Assembly: GCA_039025855.1 (NCBI GenBank) | Contig: JBCCNL010000008.1 | Coordinates: forward strand, 1 to 64,000 | Direction of reading: 5' to 3' | From: JBCCOW01 sp039025855 | GTDB lineage: Bacteria; Planctomycetota; Phycisphaerae; Phycisphaerales; Phycisphaeraceae | Length of the DNA stretch: 64,000 nucleotides | Part shown: positions 52,424 through 61,295 of the stretch, in pieces | Layout of the letters: the number at the start of each line of letters is the position of its first letter | How positions within the stretch are numbered: position 1 is the first letter of the stretch | The notes under the pieces: generated by a model | What the model was told of the DNA's origin: nothing | Seen by the model: only the letters and a program-made list of their open reading frames with translations | Databases searched by the model: none | Translations under genes and position numbers: made by a program

Positions 52424-55400
52424 TCACTCGGTGCCCGGTTTGAGCAGCGTGACACTCAGCACCATCACGACCGTCTCGGTATCGCCCGCCGACTCGAGGC
52501 GGACTTCACGGACGCGCCGCTCCGGGCGAGGGTTGCGGAGCTCGGTGGTGTAGAGGAACCGCGCGGCCGACATCGGATCGTCTTCCGGGGTGACCATGAC
52601 CCGCTTGCTGTGGTTGTGACTGAACTGCCGGTTCGTGGGCCACCAGTCCTGCAACTCGGCCTCGGCAAGGATGGGTGCCACCGACTCTTCCTCCACGTTG
52701 TCGATGTCGGCCCCCAGCACGTCGATCCCGATGCTGTGCTCGCTGCCGTCCGTGTAGACCAGCGTGTAGGTTGCCGCCCGGTCGAAGGTGGGCGCGTACC
52801 CCGCGACGTGCAACACATAGACCGCCTCGGCGTTTTCATCGACCGGCAGACTCACACGGCTCGGCAGCGGCTTGCCGGTCGTCTCCGTGAACTTCAGACT
52901 GCGGAGCATGATGGCGGCGTTCCCAGCGTGCTCGGATTCGTTGAGTAGCGTGAACGGGATGCCGTGGAACGTCGAAACACCAGGGGCGACCTGTGTGATC
53001 GGCATCTTGATCCAGCCGCCTTCGGATCGGACCGGCCGGTTGACCTGACCGCTGAGATCGATCGCTTGGAAGTCGTTCACTGTCGTGTTCTGGGTGAGGG
53101 CGTAGCGCTCGGCCCAAGTGGACTCGACACGGGACTGCAGGCGGCCCGCAAGAGCGCTCATCCCGGGGTTCTCGACGTGTACGCGCGGCCAGCTCGCACG
53201 GACGTGCAGCGGGCTATCGGCGCTGGCCGAGAAGCCCTCGTCGACAGAGCCGGTCAGCTTTGGCGGCCCGAAGTAGTCACCGAGGGCAGAGCCTGTCAGC
53301 AGTTGCCAGTCGTCAAAGCTGTACCCCAAGCCCGCAACCTGAAACGCACGGTCGGCCGTTGCCGTGTACCAGAGGTTGCCCTCCGCATCGAGTGCCTCCA
53401 TGTGGTTCGGGTAGCCCGGCGTGGAGACCAGGAAACCGCCGTTGTTTTGAACAATGACGTTGTTCCGCATGGTCCAGTTGCTGATGGTCAGCATGGTCTT
53501 CTTGTCGGTGAAGCGGCTGGTCGAGTAGCGCCCGATGCGTTCGCGGAGGCTGATGGCCCCGTTGCGGTTGTTCATGATGATCGAGTCTTCCAGCGTGAAG
53601 TCGATCGTGTTGGCGTAGTGGATGCCGTCGCGGTTGTTCACGAGCACGGCGTTGCGGAGCACGATCGGGCCGGGGTTGGCCTCGTTGTAGAAGCCATAGC
53701 CGACGTTGTCGAAGGAGCGGAGGCCATCGACGACAAAGTTCTCGTTCTGCCAATCCAGCCAGAGGCCGTGGGACTTGTTTCCCTGGGCGGTGACGTTCCG
53801 CATGACGACGCCGTCGTTGGCCATGTTCTTCATGCCGCAGGGGTGCCATGTCGCCCAGCCGCCCCAGTTGCCGCGCCAGTTGTTGAACGAGATCTCCAGG
53901 CCATCGATATCGACTTTACGGCAAGTGCCGAAGCCACCCCCGCCGATGCCGTTGTGATTGAGCTTGACGTTGCGCCAGACCATGTGGTCGACCCGGTTCA
54001 CGCCGAGCCCGCCGCCGCCGTTCAGAGTCGCCGTGACGTCTTCGAGGTGGATGCCGATGCCCTCGGTGATCACAGCGTTGTAGTTTTTGAGGCCGCTGGC
54101 CGAGTGCTTGATGGTCAAGCCTTTGAACGTCAGGTTGGTGCGTCCATTGACCATGAACATGCGGTCCTGCAACGCGACGTCGGGCTGCGCCTGCTCCGGC
54201 GTCATGTCGCCGGGGAAGTCCGCGATCAACCGATCGCCGGCCTCGTCCACGTAGAAGCTGGCGTCGGTCATCTCGCTCGGATCGAGGTACTGACGCAGCG
54301 GCTTGTCGTTGACGAAGACGGCTTCGCGCCGCTGGGCGATCAGCGGGACCGGCACCTCAAAGGACCCGCGCTCGTTGCCCCAGTTGTCCCAGGGGTTGCC
54401 GGAGAAGCCCCAGTCGTGCGGCCAGTGGTGCTGGTAAACGCCGGGCTTACCGGGAACGGGTTCCCAGCCATCGACCCAGCGTTCGGAGCCCATGATGAAG
54501 ACGGTGCCCGACTCCGCGGCCTCGATGACGAGCGGTGCCTGAGTGTCTGTACCACGAGCCATCCGCCGCAGCTTCACCGGTTCACGGTATTCGCCGGGGG
54601 CGATGATCAGCCGCGTGCCCACGTTCTCCGTCTTGCTGCTATCCGCCGCCTCGATCGCTTTGGTCAGCGTCAGGAACGGGGCATCCGCGGTGCCTGTCCC
54701 CGTATCGGTGGCGTTGGGATGGCTGGGGTCGAGATGGATGGTGCGCTCGATGCCCTTCTCCCAGACCGGGGCGGGGGGGATCACATTGGTCCGTGCAACC
54801 GCTTCGTCCGGCTTGGCCAAGCTGACGCTGATGCTGTCAAAATCTACGACGCCGGTCGAGCCGTTGAAGCCGGCCGCGATCGTGATCGTGCGGGCGCCGG
54901 GTCGGATCTGATTCCAGCCTTCGATCAGCGTCCAGTCTTTGCTGTCCGCCAGCAGCTTGGGCGACCAGCCGCTCCCGAGGTGGTTGCCGTCTTTGTCGGC
55001 GTGAGACATCTGCAGCCGAGGGTTCTGGAACCCCTTCTCACCGATCCGGATATCGCTGCCCCGCATACGGATCGACACCCAGACGCGGGAGTTGCCCTCG
55101 GACTGATAGGCCTCGGGGATCATGAAGCTCTGCTTGACGAAGGGTTGGTTTGACGCCTCGGTGTTCGTGATCCGCAGGAACTTGTTGCCGTCCTCTTCGA
55201 GGACTTGGGCGTAGTGCCGGTCCGCCCGCTCCCAGCCGGCGACCTGACCGTTCGCAAGCAGCGTCTCGAAGCCGCCATTGACGACCATGTTCTGCTTTGG
55301 ATCAAAGTCCGACGCCCCGGCCTCGGCGGCGGCGGCGCTGGCCCCATCACTTACCTCGGCCGGCCGGTAAGCCGCGTCGAGCTGCTCCTGTGTCGGCATG

Positions 55401-55939
55401 TCGGTCCAGACCGAGATGTTGTCGAACTCAGCCATCCCGGTGGAGCTGTTGAAACCAGCCCCGACCGACATCTGCGTCGCGCCTTTCTTCAGGCTGTACC
55501 AGTAGCCGAAGTCGGTCCAGTCGGCACTCTCACGGAGCAGGGGCGATCGGCCGTAGCCGAGCACCTCGCCGGCGCTGTCGAAGTGCGCGAGCTGGACGCG
55601 TGGGGTCATATAGGGCTTCTCACCGACCTTGACGTTGACCGCCCGCATCCGTGTGACCACCCAGACCCGTTCGAGGCCATCCGGCAGGTCGAATCGCTGG
55701 GATGTCATGGGCTGGCCCTTGGCCTTGGTACTGGTGATCCGCAGCACGTTGCCCTGTTCGCCCGGCACGACCTGAGCGAAGTGCGGCTTGAACCGACCCC
55801 AGCCGACGGGCGAACCGTCGTCGGCCAGCTCCTCGAAGCCGCCGTTGGTCACCAAGTTCACCGCCTCGCCGCACGCGGGATTCGTGCCGGAAAGAAGAAT
55901 TACGCAGAGCGCTGTCGAGAGCCAATCAATGTTTCGCAT
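52424..55939 (-). CDS. Very large exported beta-helix protein with tandem binding modules
   Basis: 1171 residues. ATG 55939 gives a signal peptide (WLSTALCVILLSGTNPACGEA). Two homologous N-terminal modules follow at about 25-180 and 210-380, both of the galactose-binding-like kind. Compare LVTNGGFEELADDGSPVGW with MVVNGGFETLLANGQVAGW, and MSVGAGFNSSTGMAEFDNIS with ITIAAGFNGSTGVVDFDSIS. The right-handed beta-helix runs from about 395 to 960 (TIHLDPSHPNATD, RLIIAPGEYREPVKL, VVMRNVTAQGNKSHGLWLD, TLEDSIIMNNRNGAISL). The rest is a beta domain without known motifs. The fold class holds lyases and hydrolases of sulfated or acidic glycans. It belongs to the cassette C operon with the GH29 gene. Confidence 0.85.
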   Translation of the reverse strand: MRNIDWLSTALCVILLSGTNPACGEAVNLVTNGGFEELADDGSPVGWGRFKPHFAQVVPGEQGNVLRITSTKAKGQPMTSQRFDLPDGLERVWVVTRMRAVNVKVGEKPYMTPRVQLAHFDSAGEVLGYGRSPLLRESADWTDFGYWYSLKKGATQMSVGAGFNSSTGMAEFDNISVWTDMPTQEQLDAAYRPAEVSDGASAAAAEAGASDFDPKQNMVVNGGFETLLANGQVAGWERADRHYAQVLEEDGNKFLRITNTEASNQPFVKQSFMIPEAYQSEGNSRVWVSIRMRGSDIRIGEKGFQNPRLQMSHADKDGNHLGSGWSPKLLADSKDWTLIEGWNQIRPGARTITIAAGFNGSTGVVDFDSISVSLAKPDEAVARTNVIPPAPVWEKGIERTIHLDPSHPNATDTGTGTADAPFLTLTKAIEAADSSKTENVGTRLIIAPGEYREPVKLRRMARGTDTQAPLVIEAAESGTVFIMGSERWVDGWEPVPGKPGVYQHHWPHDWGFSGNPWDNWGNERGSFEVPVPLIAQRREAVFVNDKPLRQYLDPSEMTDASFYVDEAGDRLIADFPGDMTPEQAQPDVALQDRMFMVNGRTNLTFKGLTIKHSASGLKNYNAVITEGIGIHLEDVTATLNGGGGLGVNRVDHMVWRNVKLNHNGIGGGGFGTCRKVDIDGLEISFNNWRGNWGGWATWHPCGMKNMANDGVVMRNVTAQGNKSHGLWLDWQNENFVVDGLRSFDNVGYGFYNEANPGPIVLRNAVLVNNRDGIHYANTIDFTLEDSIIMNNRNGAISLRERIGRYSTSRFTDKKTMLTISNWTMRNNVIVQNNGGFLVSTPGYPNHMEALDAEGNLWYTATADRAFQVAGLGYSFDDWQLLTGSALGDYFGPPKLTGSVDEGFSASADSPLHVRASWPRVHVENPGMSALAGRLQSRVESTWAERYALTQNTTVNDFQAIDLSGQVNRPVRSEGGWIKMPITQVAPGVSTFHGIPFTLLNESEHAGNAAIMLRSLKFTETTGKPLPSRVSLPVDENAEAVYVLHVAGYAPTFDRAATYTLVYTDGSEHSIGIDVLGADIDNVEEESVAPILAEAELQDWWPTNRQFSHNHSKRVMVTPEDDPMSAARFLYTTELRNPRPERRVREVRLESAGDTETVVMVLSVTLLKPGTE

Positions 55940-56048
55940 GTGGAGGTATCCGGGCAGACTAGAAGCTACACGCCGTGCCGATTGGTCAGGCGTTATAAAG
56001 AATCCACCGGCAAGCAGAACACCGGGTAACCAGACGGTGCGGCGATCG

Positions 56049-56918
56049 TTAGTCTTCGCGTCGCCGCCCGAAACAGAGGACAGCCACACCAAAGCCCGCG
56101 AGCCCTAGAGACCCCGGCTCGGGGATCACGGATGCAAAGCTGGTGCCCACGCGGATCTCGTCATACGTAACCGAGGTGGGGAAGTTGCCGGCGGAGAACC
56201 TCAACAAGTCGTTCTGACTCACGCCGTTCGTATCGAGGAACATCTGCGGGGCCCCCAACGCCGCCTCCGAGCTCAGGTCGGGATTGATCCAGACGCTCAC
56301 CGGGTCCGCGCCGCTCACAGACTCGATCTTGATGAGTACCAGGCTCTGGCCCGTGGCTTGACCGTCGCCGCCGTCGGCAGTCTCCCAGACATCGGCGTTG
56401 CCACCGATCTGGAGGACCCAGCCGTTGGTGACATCCTGACCGCTGCCCACGATGTTTGTGCCGTTGCCCCGGTAGACGCGGAGCTGTTGCTGCTGGTTGG
56501 CGTTACCGGTCGACAGGCCAAAGGTCATGCCATGCGACCCCGATCCCGACACATTGACGATGTAGCTGATCCAGCCCTCGGTGCCTCCCGACAAGAAATC
56601 GGGCGAGCCGGTGAGGTCGATCTGCCGCTCGTACAGGCTGCTGTTGATCGAGGCCGTATTCTGCTCGTCCTCGATCATTGCGTTCCCGGAGCTGAGCAGG
56701 CCGGGGTAGGTCTCACCGGGTGCCACGATGTCGAAGGTGTGCCCGTTTCCATCATTGAGGTCGTCCCACGGCGTGGCCCAGCCCGAGCCGCCATTGAGTC
56801 CATCAACGGTATTGGGTGCCGTGTAGTTAAAGCCCTCGTAAGCGATGAGCTCGGCCGTAGCGTTAGTAGCAAGGGCCAGCGGCGTGACAAGGGCCAGTGC
56901 AGTCAAGCGTCGATACAT
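56049..56918 (-). CDS. PEP-CTERM sorting-signal protein
   Basis: 289 residues. The signal is RRLTALALVTPLALATNATA, and the body starts ELIAYEGFNYTAPNTVDGLNG, closely like the protein at 19952-20800. A LamG-like beta fold is suggested by WISYIVNVSGSGSHGMTFGL and SVWINPDLSSEAALGAPQ. The PEP-CTERM tail is VIPEPGSLGLAGFGVAV, then GRRRED. AGGAGG lies 6 nt before the ATG, one of the best ribosome sites of the window. It follows the LacI gene by 33 bp and is probably translated from the same mRNA. Confidence 0.92.
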   Translation of the reverse strand: MYRRLTALALVTPLALATNATAELIAYEGFNYTAPNTVDGLNGGSGWATPWDDLNDGNGHTFDIVAPGETYPGLLSSGNAMIEDEQNTASINSSLYERQIDLTGSPDFLSGGTEGWISYIVNVSGSGSHGMTFGLSTGNANQQQQLRVYRGNGTNIVGSGQDVTNGWVLQIGGNADVWETADGGDGQATGQSLVLIKIESVSGADPVSVWINPDLSSEAALGAPQMFLDTNGVSQNDLLRFSAGNFPTSVTYDEIRVGTSFASVIPEPGSLGLAGFGVAVLCFGRRRED

Positions 56919-56951
56919 GGGAACCTCCTGAAGGGATGAAAATGGTGAGAC

Positions 56952-57980
56952 TTAGGTACGGGGTGGGCCGATGGTCGCGCCCTCGCGCCAGACGCCCTCG
57001 ATGGCGACGGGCTCGATCGAAGCGTGCGGGTTGTCGATCTTCTCGAGCAGCTTCGCAATCGCGACGCGCCCGACCTGGCTGAAGAACTGACGGGCGAGGC
57101 TGATCTCGAAGCCGAGATCGAACTCGTGGTTATCAGAAATCGTGACGATCGATAGGTCCTGCGGGACACGCAGACCACGTCGAGCCGCCATCAGGATCAG
57201 GGACTTAGCGCACGACGATTCCTGGGCGATATATGCCGTGGGTTGATCGGGCCGATTGATCAGCTCGTGGCAGGCCTGCCCGCAGACCGGAGGCCCGTTC
57301 GGGCTGACGATCTGGGTCGGGAGGAGGACACGCGTGGGCTCGAGGCCCGCCGCACGCATTGTCACGGCGTAGCCCTCCCAGCGATCGGCCACGCAGTAGT
57401 GCGAATCGTCCCGGCGGGCAACGTACACGATCCGCTTGTGCCCGCGCTTCACCAGCTGCTCGGTCATCACCCGCCCGGACCAGACCTCGTCGGGATAGAC
57501 GCAGTCGCAGGCCCGCTTGTGGTTGAGCCACATCGCCGGCAGGTTGTGCTGGTCGATCAGGCGGTTCATTGCTGCCGGTTCTTCGTGGATGTAGTCGATC
57601 AGCAGCCCGTCGGCGGCGAGCACCTGCAAGAGCTGCGGCATCTCCGCAGGGTCGCTGAGCTGCGCATCGGGGAGCATCGCGGTGAGGATGTGCTGGGCGT
57701 GGGTCTGGGCGGCTTCGTGGAGCCCGGTCCAGAGCCGTTCGGGCATGAAGCGATGTCCCACGTTCGAGCCATGGATCAGCGCGAGCGCGTTGAACCGCCC
57801 GGTGGACATCGCACGAGCGGCCGTGTTCGGGCGATACCCCATCTCCACCGCGATCCGCCGGATGTTGCGGGCCCGGACCACGGCATCCTTCCGGGTGGCC
57901 TGGAGCCGCCCGGTTAACACGTTCGAGACGGTCTTGGGGGAGACGCCTGCGCGGTTGGCGATGTCTTCAAGAGTGGCCAT
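56952..57980 (-). CDS. LacI-family transcriptional regulator (cassette C)
   Basis: 342 residues. The HTH is canonical (MATLEDIANRAGVSPKTVSN), then MGYRPNTAARAMSTGRF in the hinge region. The ligand domain includes LLIDYIHEEPAAMNRLI and ISDNHEFDLGFEISLARQFF and ends in ATIGPPRT. The HTH is less like the other two than they are to each other. It heads the minus-strand operon PEP-CTERM, beta-helix, beta-propeller, GH29 and shares its upstream region with a divergent pseudopilin gene. Three CAGCG elements around its promoter suggest autoregulation. Confidence 0.93.
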   Translation of the reverse strand: MATLEDIANRAGVSPKTVSNVLTGRLQATRKDAVVRARNIRRIAVEMGYRPNTAARAMSTGRFNALALIHGSNVGHRFMPERLWTGLHEAAQTHAQHILTAMLPDAQLSDPAEMPQLLQVLAADGLLIDYIHEEPAAMNRLIDQHNLPAMWLNHKRACDCVYPDEVWSGRVMTEQLVKRGHKRIVYVARRDDSHYCVADRWEGYAVTMRAAGLEPTRVLLPTQIVSPNGPPVCGQACHELINRPDQPTAYIAQESSCAKSLILMAARRGLRVPQDLSIVTISDNHEFDLGFEISLARQFFSQVGRVAIAKLLEKIDNPHASIEPVAIEGVWREGATIGPPRT

Positions 57981-58033
57981 GGGAGGAGCTTCGAGTTCGA
58001 AATGGTCGGCTGATTGGGGCTTGACCCGTAGAG

Positions 58034-58089
58034 TTCAGCGTTGTAAGTTACAGCGATGGCAAATATACAGCGCTGAAATTACTTGTCAA
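58034..58089 (-). promoter_or_regulatory. Promoter and operator cluster between LacI and pseudopilin (cassette C)
   Basis: On the minus strand TTGACA (58089-58084) and TATATT (58067-58062) are 16 bp apart. The palindrome CAGCGCTG (58068-58075) fills the spacer. Two further CAGCG elements occur at 58036-58040 and 58051-58055, as TTCAGCG and TTACAGCG. The cluster lies 54-110 bp before the LacI start and 110-165 bp before the divergent pseudopilin, so one repressor could control both. Confidence 0.6.
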
Positions 58090-58198
58090 CCCTTCAGCCC
58101 GCCAATCGGTCCCACTGCCCCGTCTCGCGTCTTTGAATCCGCCCACACGCTCGATCTGACCGGATTCCTAGCCGATTTTCTGACTCTGGAGAGCTAAT

Positions 58199-59038
58199 AT
58201 GACCCCATCGATTCACGACTCCGCCCCTCTGGCGTCCCGTATGCACCCCCGTCCTCAGACCCAAACCCGCGGGTTTACCCTGATCGAACTGCTCGTGGTG
58301 ATCTCGATTATCGCGCTGCTCATCGCCATCCTGCTGCCCGCTCTGCAGTCGGCCCGGAACGCCGCCAAGCGGGCGAACTGCCTGAGCAACATGAAGCAGC
58401 TCGGCACCATGATCAACATCTACGCCAACGACTACGACGGGAAGCCCCCCCTGGCGGGCAGCGATGGCAGCACGTTCTGGCACGCCCAGGGCTGGGCCAG
58501 CCGGCTCGCACTCCACCTCGATCCCGGCGGCTTCGAGCTCAACCCCGCGGGCACGAAATGGCTCATCCGCGAACGGTATTTCAGCAGCAACGCGGGGCAG
58601 ATCTACCACTGTCCGTTCAATGACTGGGCCCTGAGACCCGACGACAGCCACGGCGCCGAGTCCAGCAAGAGCTACCGCGCCAACGCGGCACTCTTCGGCG
58701 GCGTCGCGGCGGGGGGGACGTCGACGTTTATCCAGCGGTCCATCAGCGAGGTCATGAACCCGAGCAAGTCCTACGCCCTCATCGAGCACTGGTCCGGGCT
58801 CAACGTCAATCCCGCAGACAGCGCGTTCAGCTACGTCTGGCGAGAGTCCGACGACTTCAAAGGCAACCCCGACTGGGGTGGGCTCAACTTCCCGGCCCAC
58901 GAAGGCGTCGAAGACAGCAGCTACCTCTACGTCGACGGCCACGTCGAGTCCGCACCCGTCGACGAAGCCAGCCTCTTCCCTCTCGGTGACGTGATCCGCG
59001 AAGAGAACTACTACATCGAGATGTGGGACCCGATCTAA
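58199..59038 (+). CDS. Pseudopilin-like protein with prepilin N-terminal motif
   Basis: 279 residues. A 24-residue leader (long for this class) precedes the site TRG-FTLIELLVVIS. CLSNMKQLGTMINIYANDYDG comes after the helix, and SYLYVDGHVESAPVD near the C-terminus is the DGH motif. The variable centre carries AQGWASRLALHLDPGGFEL and a Cys-Pro-Phe. It lies divergently from the LacI gene of cassette C. No type II secretion or type IV pilus genes are nearby. Position and class equal those of 19038-19841 and 35640-36422. Confidence 0.9.
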   Translation: MTPSIHDSAPLASRMHPRPQTQTRGFTLIELLVVISIIALLIAILLPALQSARNAAKRANCLSNMKQLGTMINIYANDYDGKPPLAGSDGSTFWHAQGWASRLALHLDPGGFELNPAGTKWLIRERYFSSNAGQIYHCPFNDWALRPDDSHGAESSKSYRANAALFGGVAAGGTSTFIQRSISEVMNPSKSYALIEHWSGLNVNPADSAFSYVWRESDDFKGNPDWGGLNFPAHEGVEDSSYLYVDGHVESAPVDEASLFPLGDVIREENYYIEMWDPI

Positions 59039-59055
59039 GCCGGTTGTGCCCGGCT
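59038..59055. terminator. Hairpin between convergent genes
   Basis: AGCCGG-TTGTGC-CCGGCT, a 6-bp stem starting in the stop codon of the pseudopilin gene and ending 7 bp before the stop of the minus-strand oxidoreductase. No T-run follows. Confidence 0.4.
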
Positions 59056-59061
59056 ACTGGG

Positions 59062-60402
59062 TCACGCCGGCTGGCCCGCAGGCTGTGGCCAGAGCGTGGC
59101 GATCTCGACCGCCTGCCCGCTTGCGATCGACGCGTTGGCCGCGACACCGGTGAGCACGGACGCGGCCCCGTCGAGGTGGGTCGCATCTCGGCCGAGGGCG
59201 TCGGGCTCCGTGTCGGGCAGGAAGATGCGATTCAGGAGCCGGTTGTCGCCGCCGCCGTGCCCGCCCACCGCCGGCGGGATCTCCACCTCGTACGGAGCCT
59301 CGAACATCCGCTGGACCCGGATGTACTTCTCCCCCTGGTACTGCTCGGCCGCGAGTTCTTCATCACTCTGGCCCTTGATGACGTGGCCCTGGCCGCGGCC
59401 GAAGTACTCGACCTGGCCCTCCGTGCCGGTGATGGTCAGGCGTTCGCCCTCCCACGGGCTGTAGGCGATCAGCGAGTACCCGAGTACCGCGCCCCGGGTG
59501 AACGTTGCCGTCACCACCATGGTGTCCTCGGCGGTGATCGGCGCGTCCTCCTCGCCGCCGAAGACATTCCGGTCGCGGAGGTAGCCGGTCTCGGCCTCGG
59601 CGTTGAGATAGAGCGCCGCGGTCCCGTTGTGCTCGCCCAGCGTCATCGCGAACGGGTCGCCGTTGGCCTCGGGCTGGTTGGTGTATCGGTCGTAGCTGTA
59701 GCGCTCGCCACGCTGCTCAGCATTGGCTCGGCCATAGAAGGCCAGGCCGCCGTTGGCGTAGACCGTCTCGGGCCGATCCTCGAGGATCCAGTTCACCAGA
59801 TCGAAGTGGTGGGTTGCCTTGTGGACCAACAGCCCGCCCGAGTAGCGCTTCTCGCGGTGCCAGCGCCGGAAGTAGTCGGCCCCGTGGCTCGTATCCAGCC
59901 GCCACTGAAAGTCGACCAGTGTGGGCCGGCCGATCACGCCCGACCCGACGATCTCCTTCACCTTCGTAAACCCGCTCATCCAGCGGTAGTTGAACGCCAC
60001 GCGGAGCCTCCGGCCGGTCCGCTCGATCGCGTCGAAGATCGCCGAACACTTCTCGGCGTCGGTCGTCATCGGCTTCTCGCTGATCGCATCGCAGCCCAGC
60101 TCCATCGCCCGGATGATGTAGGTGTGGTGCGTGGCATCGACACTGGTGACGATCACGGCGTCCGGCCGACACTCCGCGACCATCCGGTCGAACGCCTCGA
60201 GCCCGTCGGTGATCCGGTAGGTCGGCAGGCGATCTCGGCCGAGCGAATCCACGAGATAGTCGTTCCAGTGGTCCATCCGGACCTGGCTGGTATCGACCCA
60301 CGCGACCAGTTCGGCGTGCTCGTCGTAGTGCTTGTGGATGGCGTCGGTGAACATCCGGCTGCGGCCGCCGGTTCCAACCAAGGCATAACGTTTTCGAGCC
60401 AT
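59062..60402 (-). CDS. Gfo/Idh/MocA-family oxidoreductase
   Basis: 446 residues, longer than the usual 340-400. The dinucleotide fold is RYALVGTGGRSRMF, Asp in VAWVDTSQVRM, an intact EKP in AISEKPMTTD, and the substrate-site His pair in GGLLVHKATHHFDLVNW. The C-terminal part has long insertions (SLIAYSPWEGERLTITG, then PAVGGHGGGDNRLL) like the Planctomycetes oxidoreductases that act on free or nucleotide-free sugars. ATG 60402 is preferred to 60426. It is divergent from an AraC gene across about 90 bp and has its own promoter. Substrate unknown. Confidence 0.88.
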   Translation of the reverse strand: MARKRYALVGTGGRSRMFTDAIHKHYDEHAELVAWVDTSQVRMDHWNDYLVDSLGRDRLPTYRITDGLEAFDRMVAECRPDAVIVTSVDATHHTYIIRAMELGCDAISEKPMTTDAEKCSAIFDAIERTGRRLRVAFNYRWMSGFTKVKEIVGSGVIGRPTLVDFQWRLDTSHGADYFRRWHREKRYSGGLLVHKATHHFDLVNWILEDRPETVYANGGLAFYGRANAEQRGERYSYDRYTNQPEANGDPFAMTLGEHNGTAALYLNAEAETGYLRDRNVFGGEEDAPITAEDTMVVTATFTRGAVLGYSLIAYSPWEGERLTITGTEGQVEYFGRGQGHVIKGQSDEELAAEQYQGEKYIRVQRMFEAPYEVEIPPAVGGHGGGDNRLLNRIFLPDTEPDALGRDATHLDGAASVLTGVAANASIASGQAVEIATLWPQPAGQPA

Positions 60403-60447
60403 GCGATGAATCTCCGTAAAAGGCATGCTGAGATTACGCGATCAAAG

Positions 60448-60475
60448 TTAATAGTCAGCCATCCGAATCAATCAA
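60448..60475 (-). promoter_or_regulatory. Promoter of the Gfo/Idh gene
   Basis: On the minus strand TTGATT (60475-60470) and TATTAA (60453-60448) are 16 bp apart, and the start codon lies about 45 bp downstream. The plus-strand AraC gene starts only 20 bp beyond the -35, so AraC binding could affect both genes. Confidence 0.5.
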
Positions 60476-60494
60476 ATGATTAACATAAACGCGC

Positions 60495-61283
60495 ATGTTT
60501 CTCTACGCTGCCCACGGTTCACGCTGGTACGGAAAGCACCCGGTGCCCCTAAACCGCCGCCGAAGCTGGGAGTTTGAAGCGGTCCTGAACGGGGTGATCG
60601 CGCCGATTGGGCCCGGCTTGTCAGGCAGGCCATACGCCCGCTCGCTCTGGGTCCTCGGGCCTGACTGTGAGCACGGCTGGGACGGGGACCACCACCAAGC
60701 CACGATCGCGGTCTGGCAGTTCGCCTACGCGCCGCCGGGCGTCGAATCCCTGGTCCCGCGCGATGGATGCCGACGGATCGGCCTGGACGCTGGCGATGTC
60801 GCGCAGCTGAGGCACTTTGCCCGCCGCACGGCGCTGTACTACCCCGGAGGCGGCGCGGTGGCGGGTGCGTTCGCCGATGGAGTACTGGGGTATCTGAGCT
60901 GGCTGGTGCAGCGTGGGATGGCCGACCAGGCGAAACCCGCAGGCCGATCGCGGGAGACCAACGCCTCGCAGACGGTTGCGCAGGCGGTGGCGTGGTTCCG
61001 CGAGAACCTGCTCGCGTCGCCGAAGGTTTCAGAAGCGGCGGAGGCAGTGGCCGTATCGGAGTCGCACCTGCGTCGGCTGTTCCGCGAGGTAGGGCTGCCC
61101 ACGCCCAAGCGGGTGTTGGATGCGCTGCGGATCGAAGAGGCCGAGCATCTTCTGCGGACGACCGAGCTGAAGTTGGCGGTGGTCGCGGATCGGCTGGGGT
61201 ATTCCGGGCCGGAGGCGTTTAGCCGGGCCTTCCGCACGGCCCGTGGGGTGCCACCGAGCGTCGTCCGGGTGGCAGGGCGGTAG
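60495..61283 (+). CDS. AraC-family transcriptional regulator
   Basis: 262 residues. An N-terminal cupin-like sensor (ERSRWYGKHP-like opening, LWVLGPDCEHGWDGD, QFAYAPPGVESLV) is followed by the two-HTH AraC domain from about residue 155: AVAVSESHLRRLFREVGLPT, KRVLDALRIEEAEHLLRTTE and LAVVADRLGYSGPEAFSRAF. It is divergent from a Gfo/Idh oxidoreductase and convergent with a second AraC gene (12 bp apart). ATG 60495 has no ribosome site, as is common here. The ligand is unknown. Confidence 0.9.
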   Translation: MFLYAAHGSRWYGKHPVPLNRRRSWEFEAVLNGVIAPIGPGLSGRPYARSLWVLGPDCEHGWDGDHHQATIAVWQFAYAPPGVESLVPRDGCRRIGLDAGDVAQLRHFARRTALYYPGGGAVAGAFADGVLGYLSWLVQRGMADQAKPAGRSRETNASQTVAQAVAWFRENLLASPKVSEAAEAVAVSESHLRRLFREVGLPTPKRVLDALRIEEAEHLLRTTELKLAVVADRLGYSGPEAFSRAFRTARGVPPSVVRVAGR

Positions 61284-61295
61284 CAGGGGTGGAGT

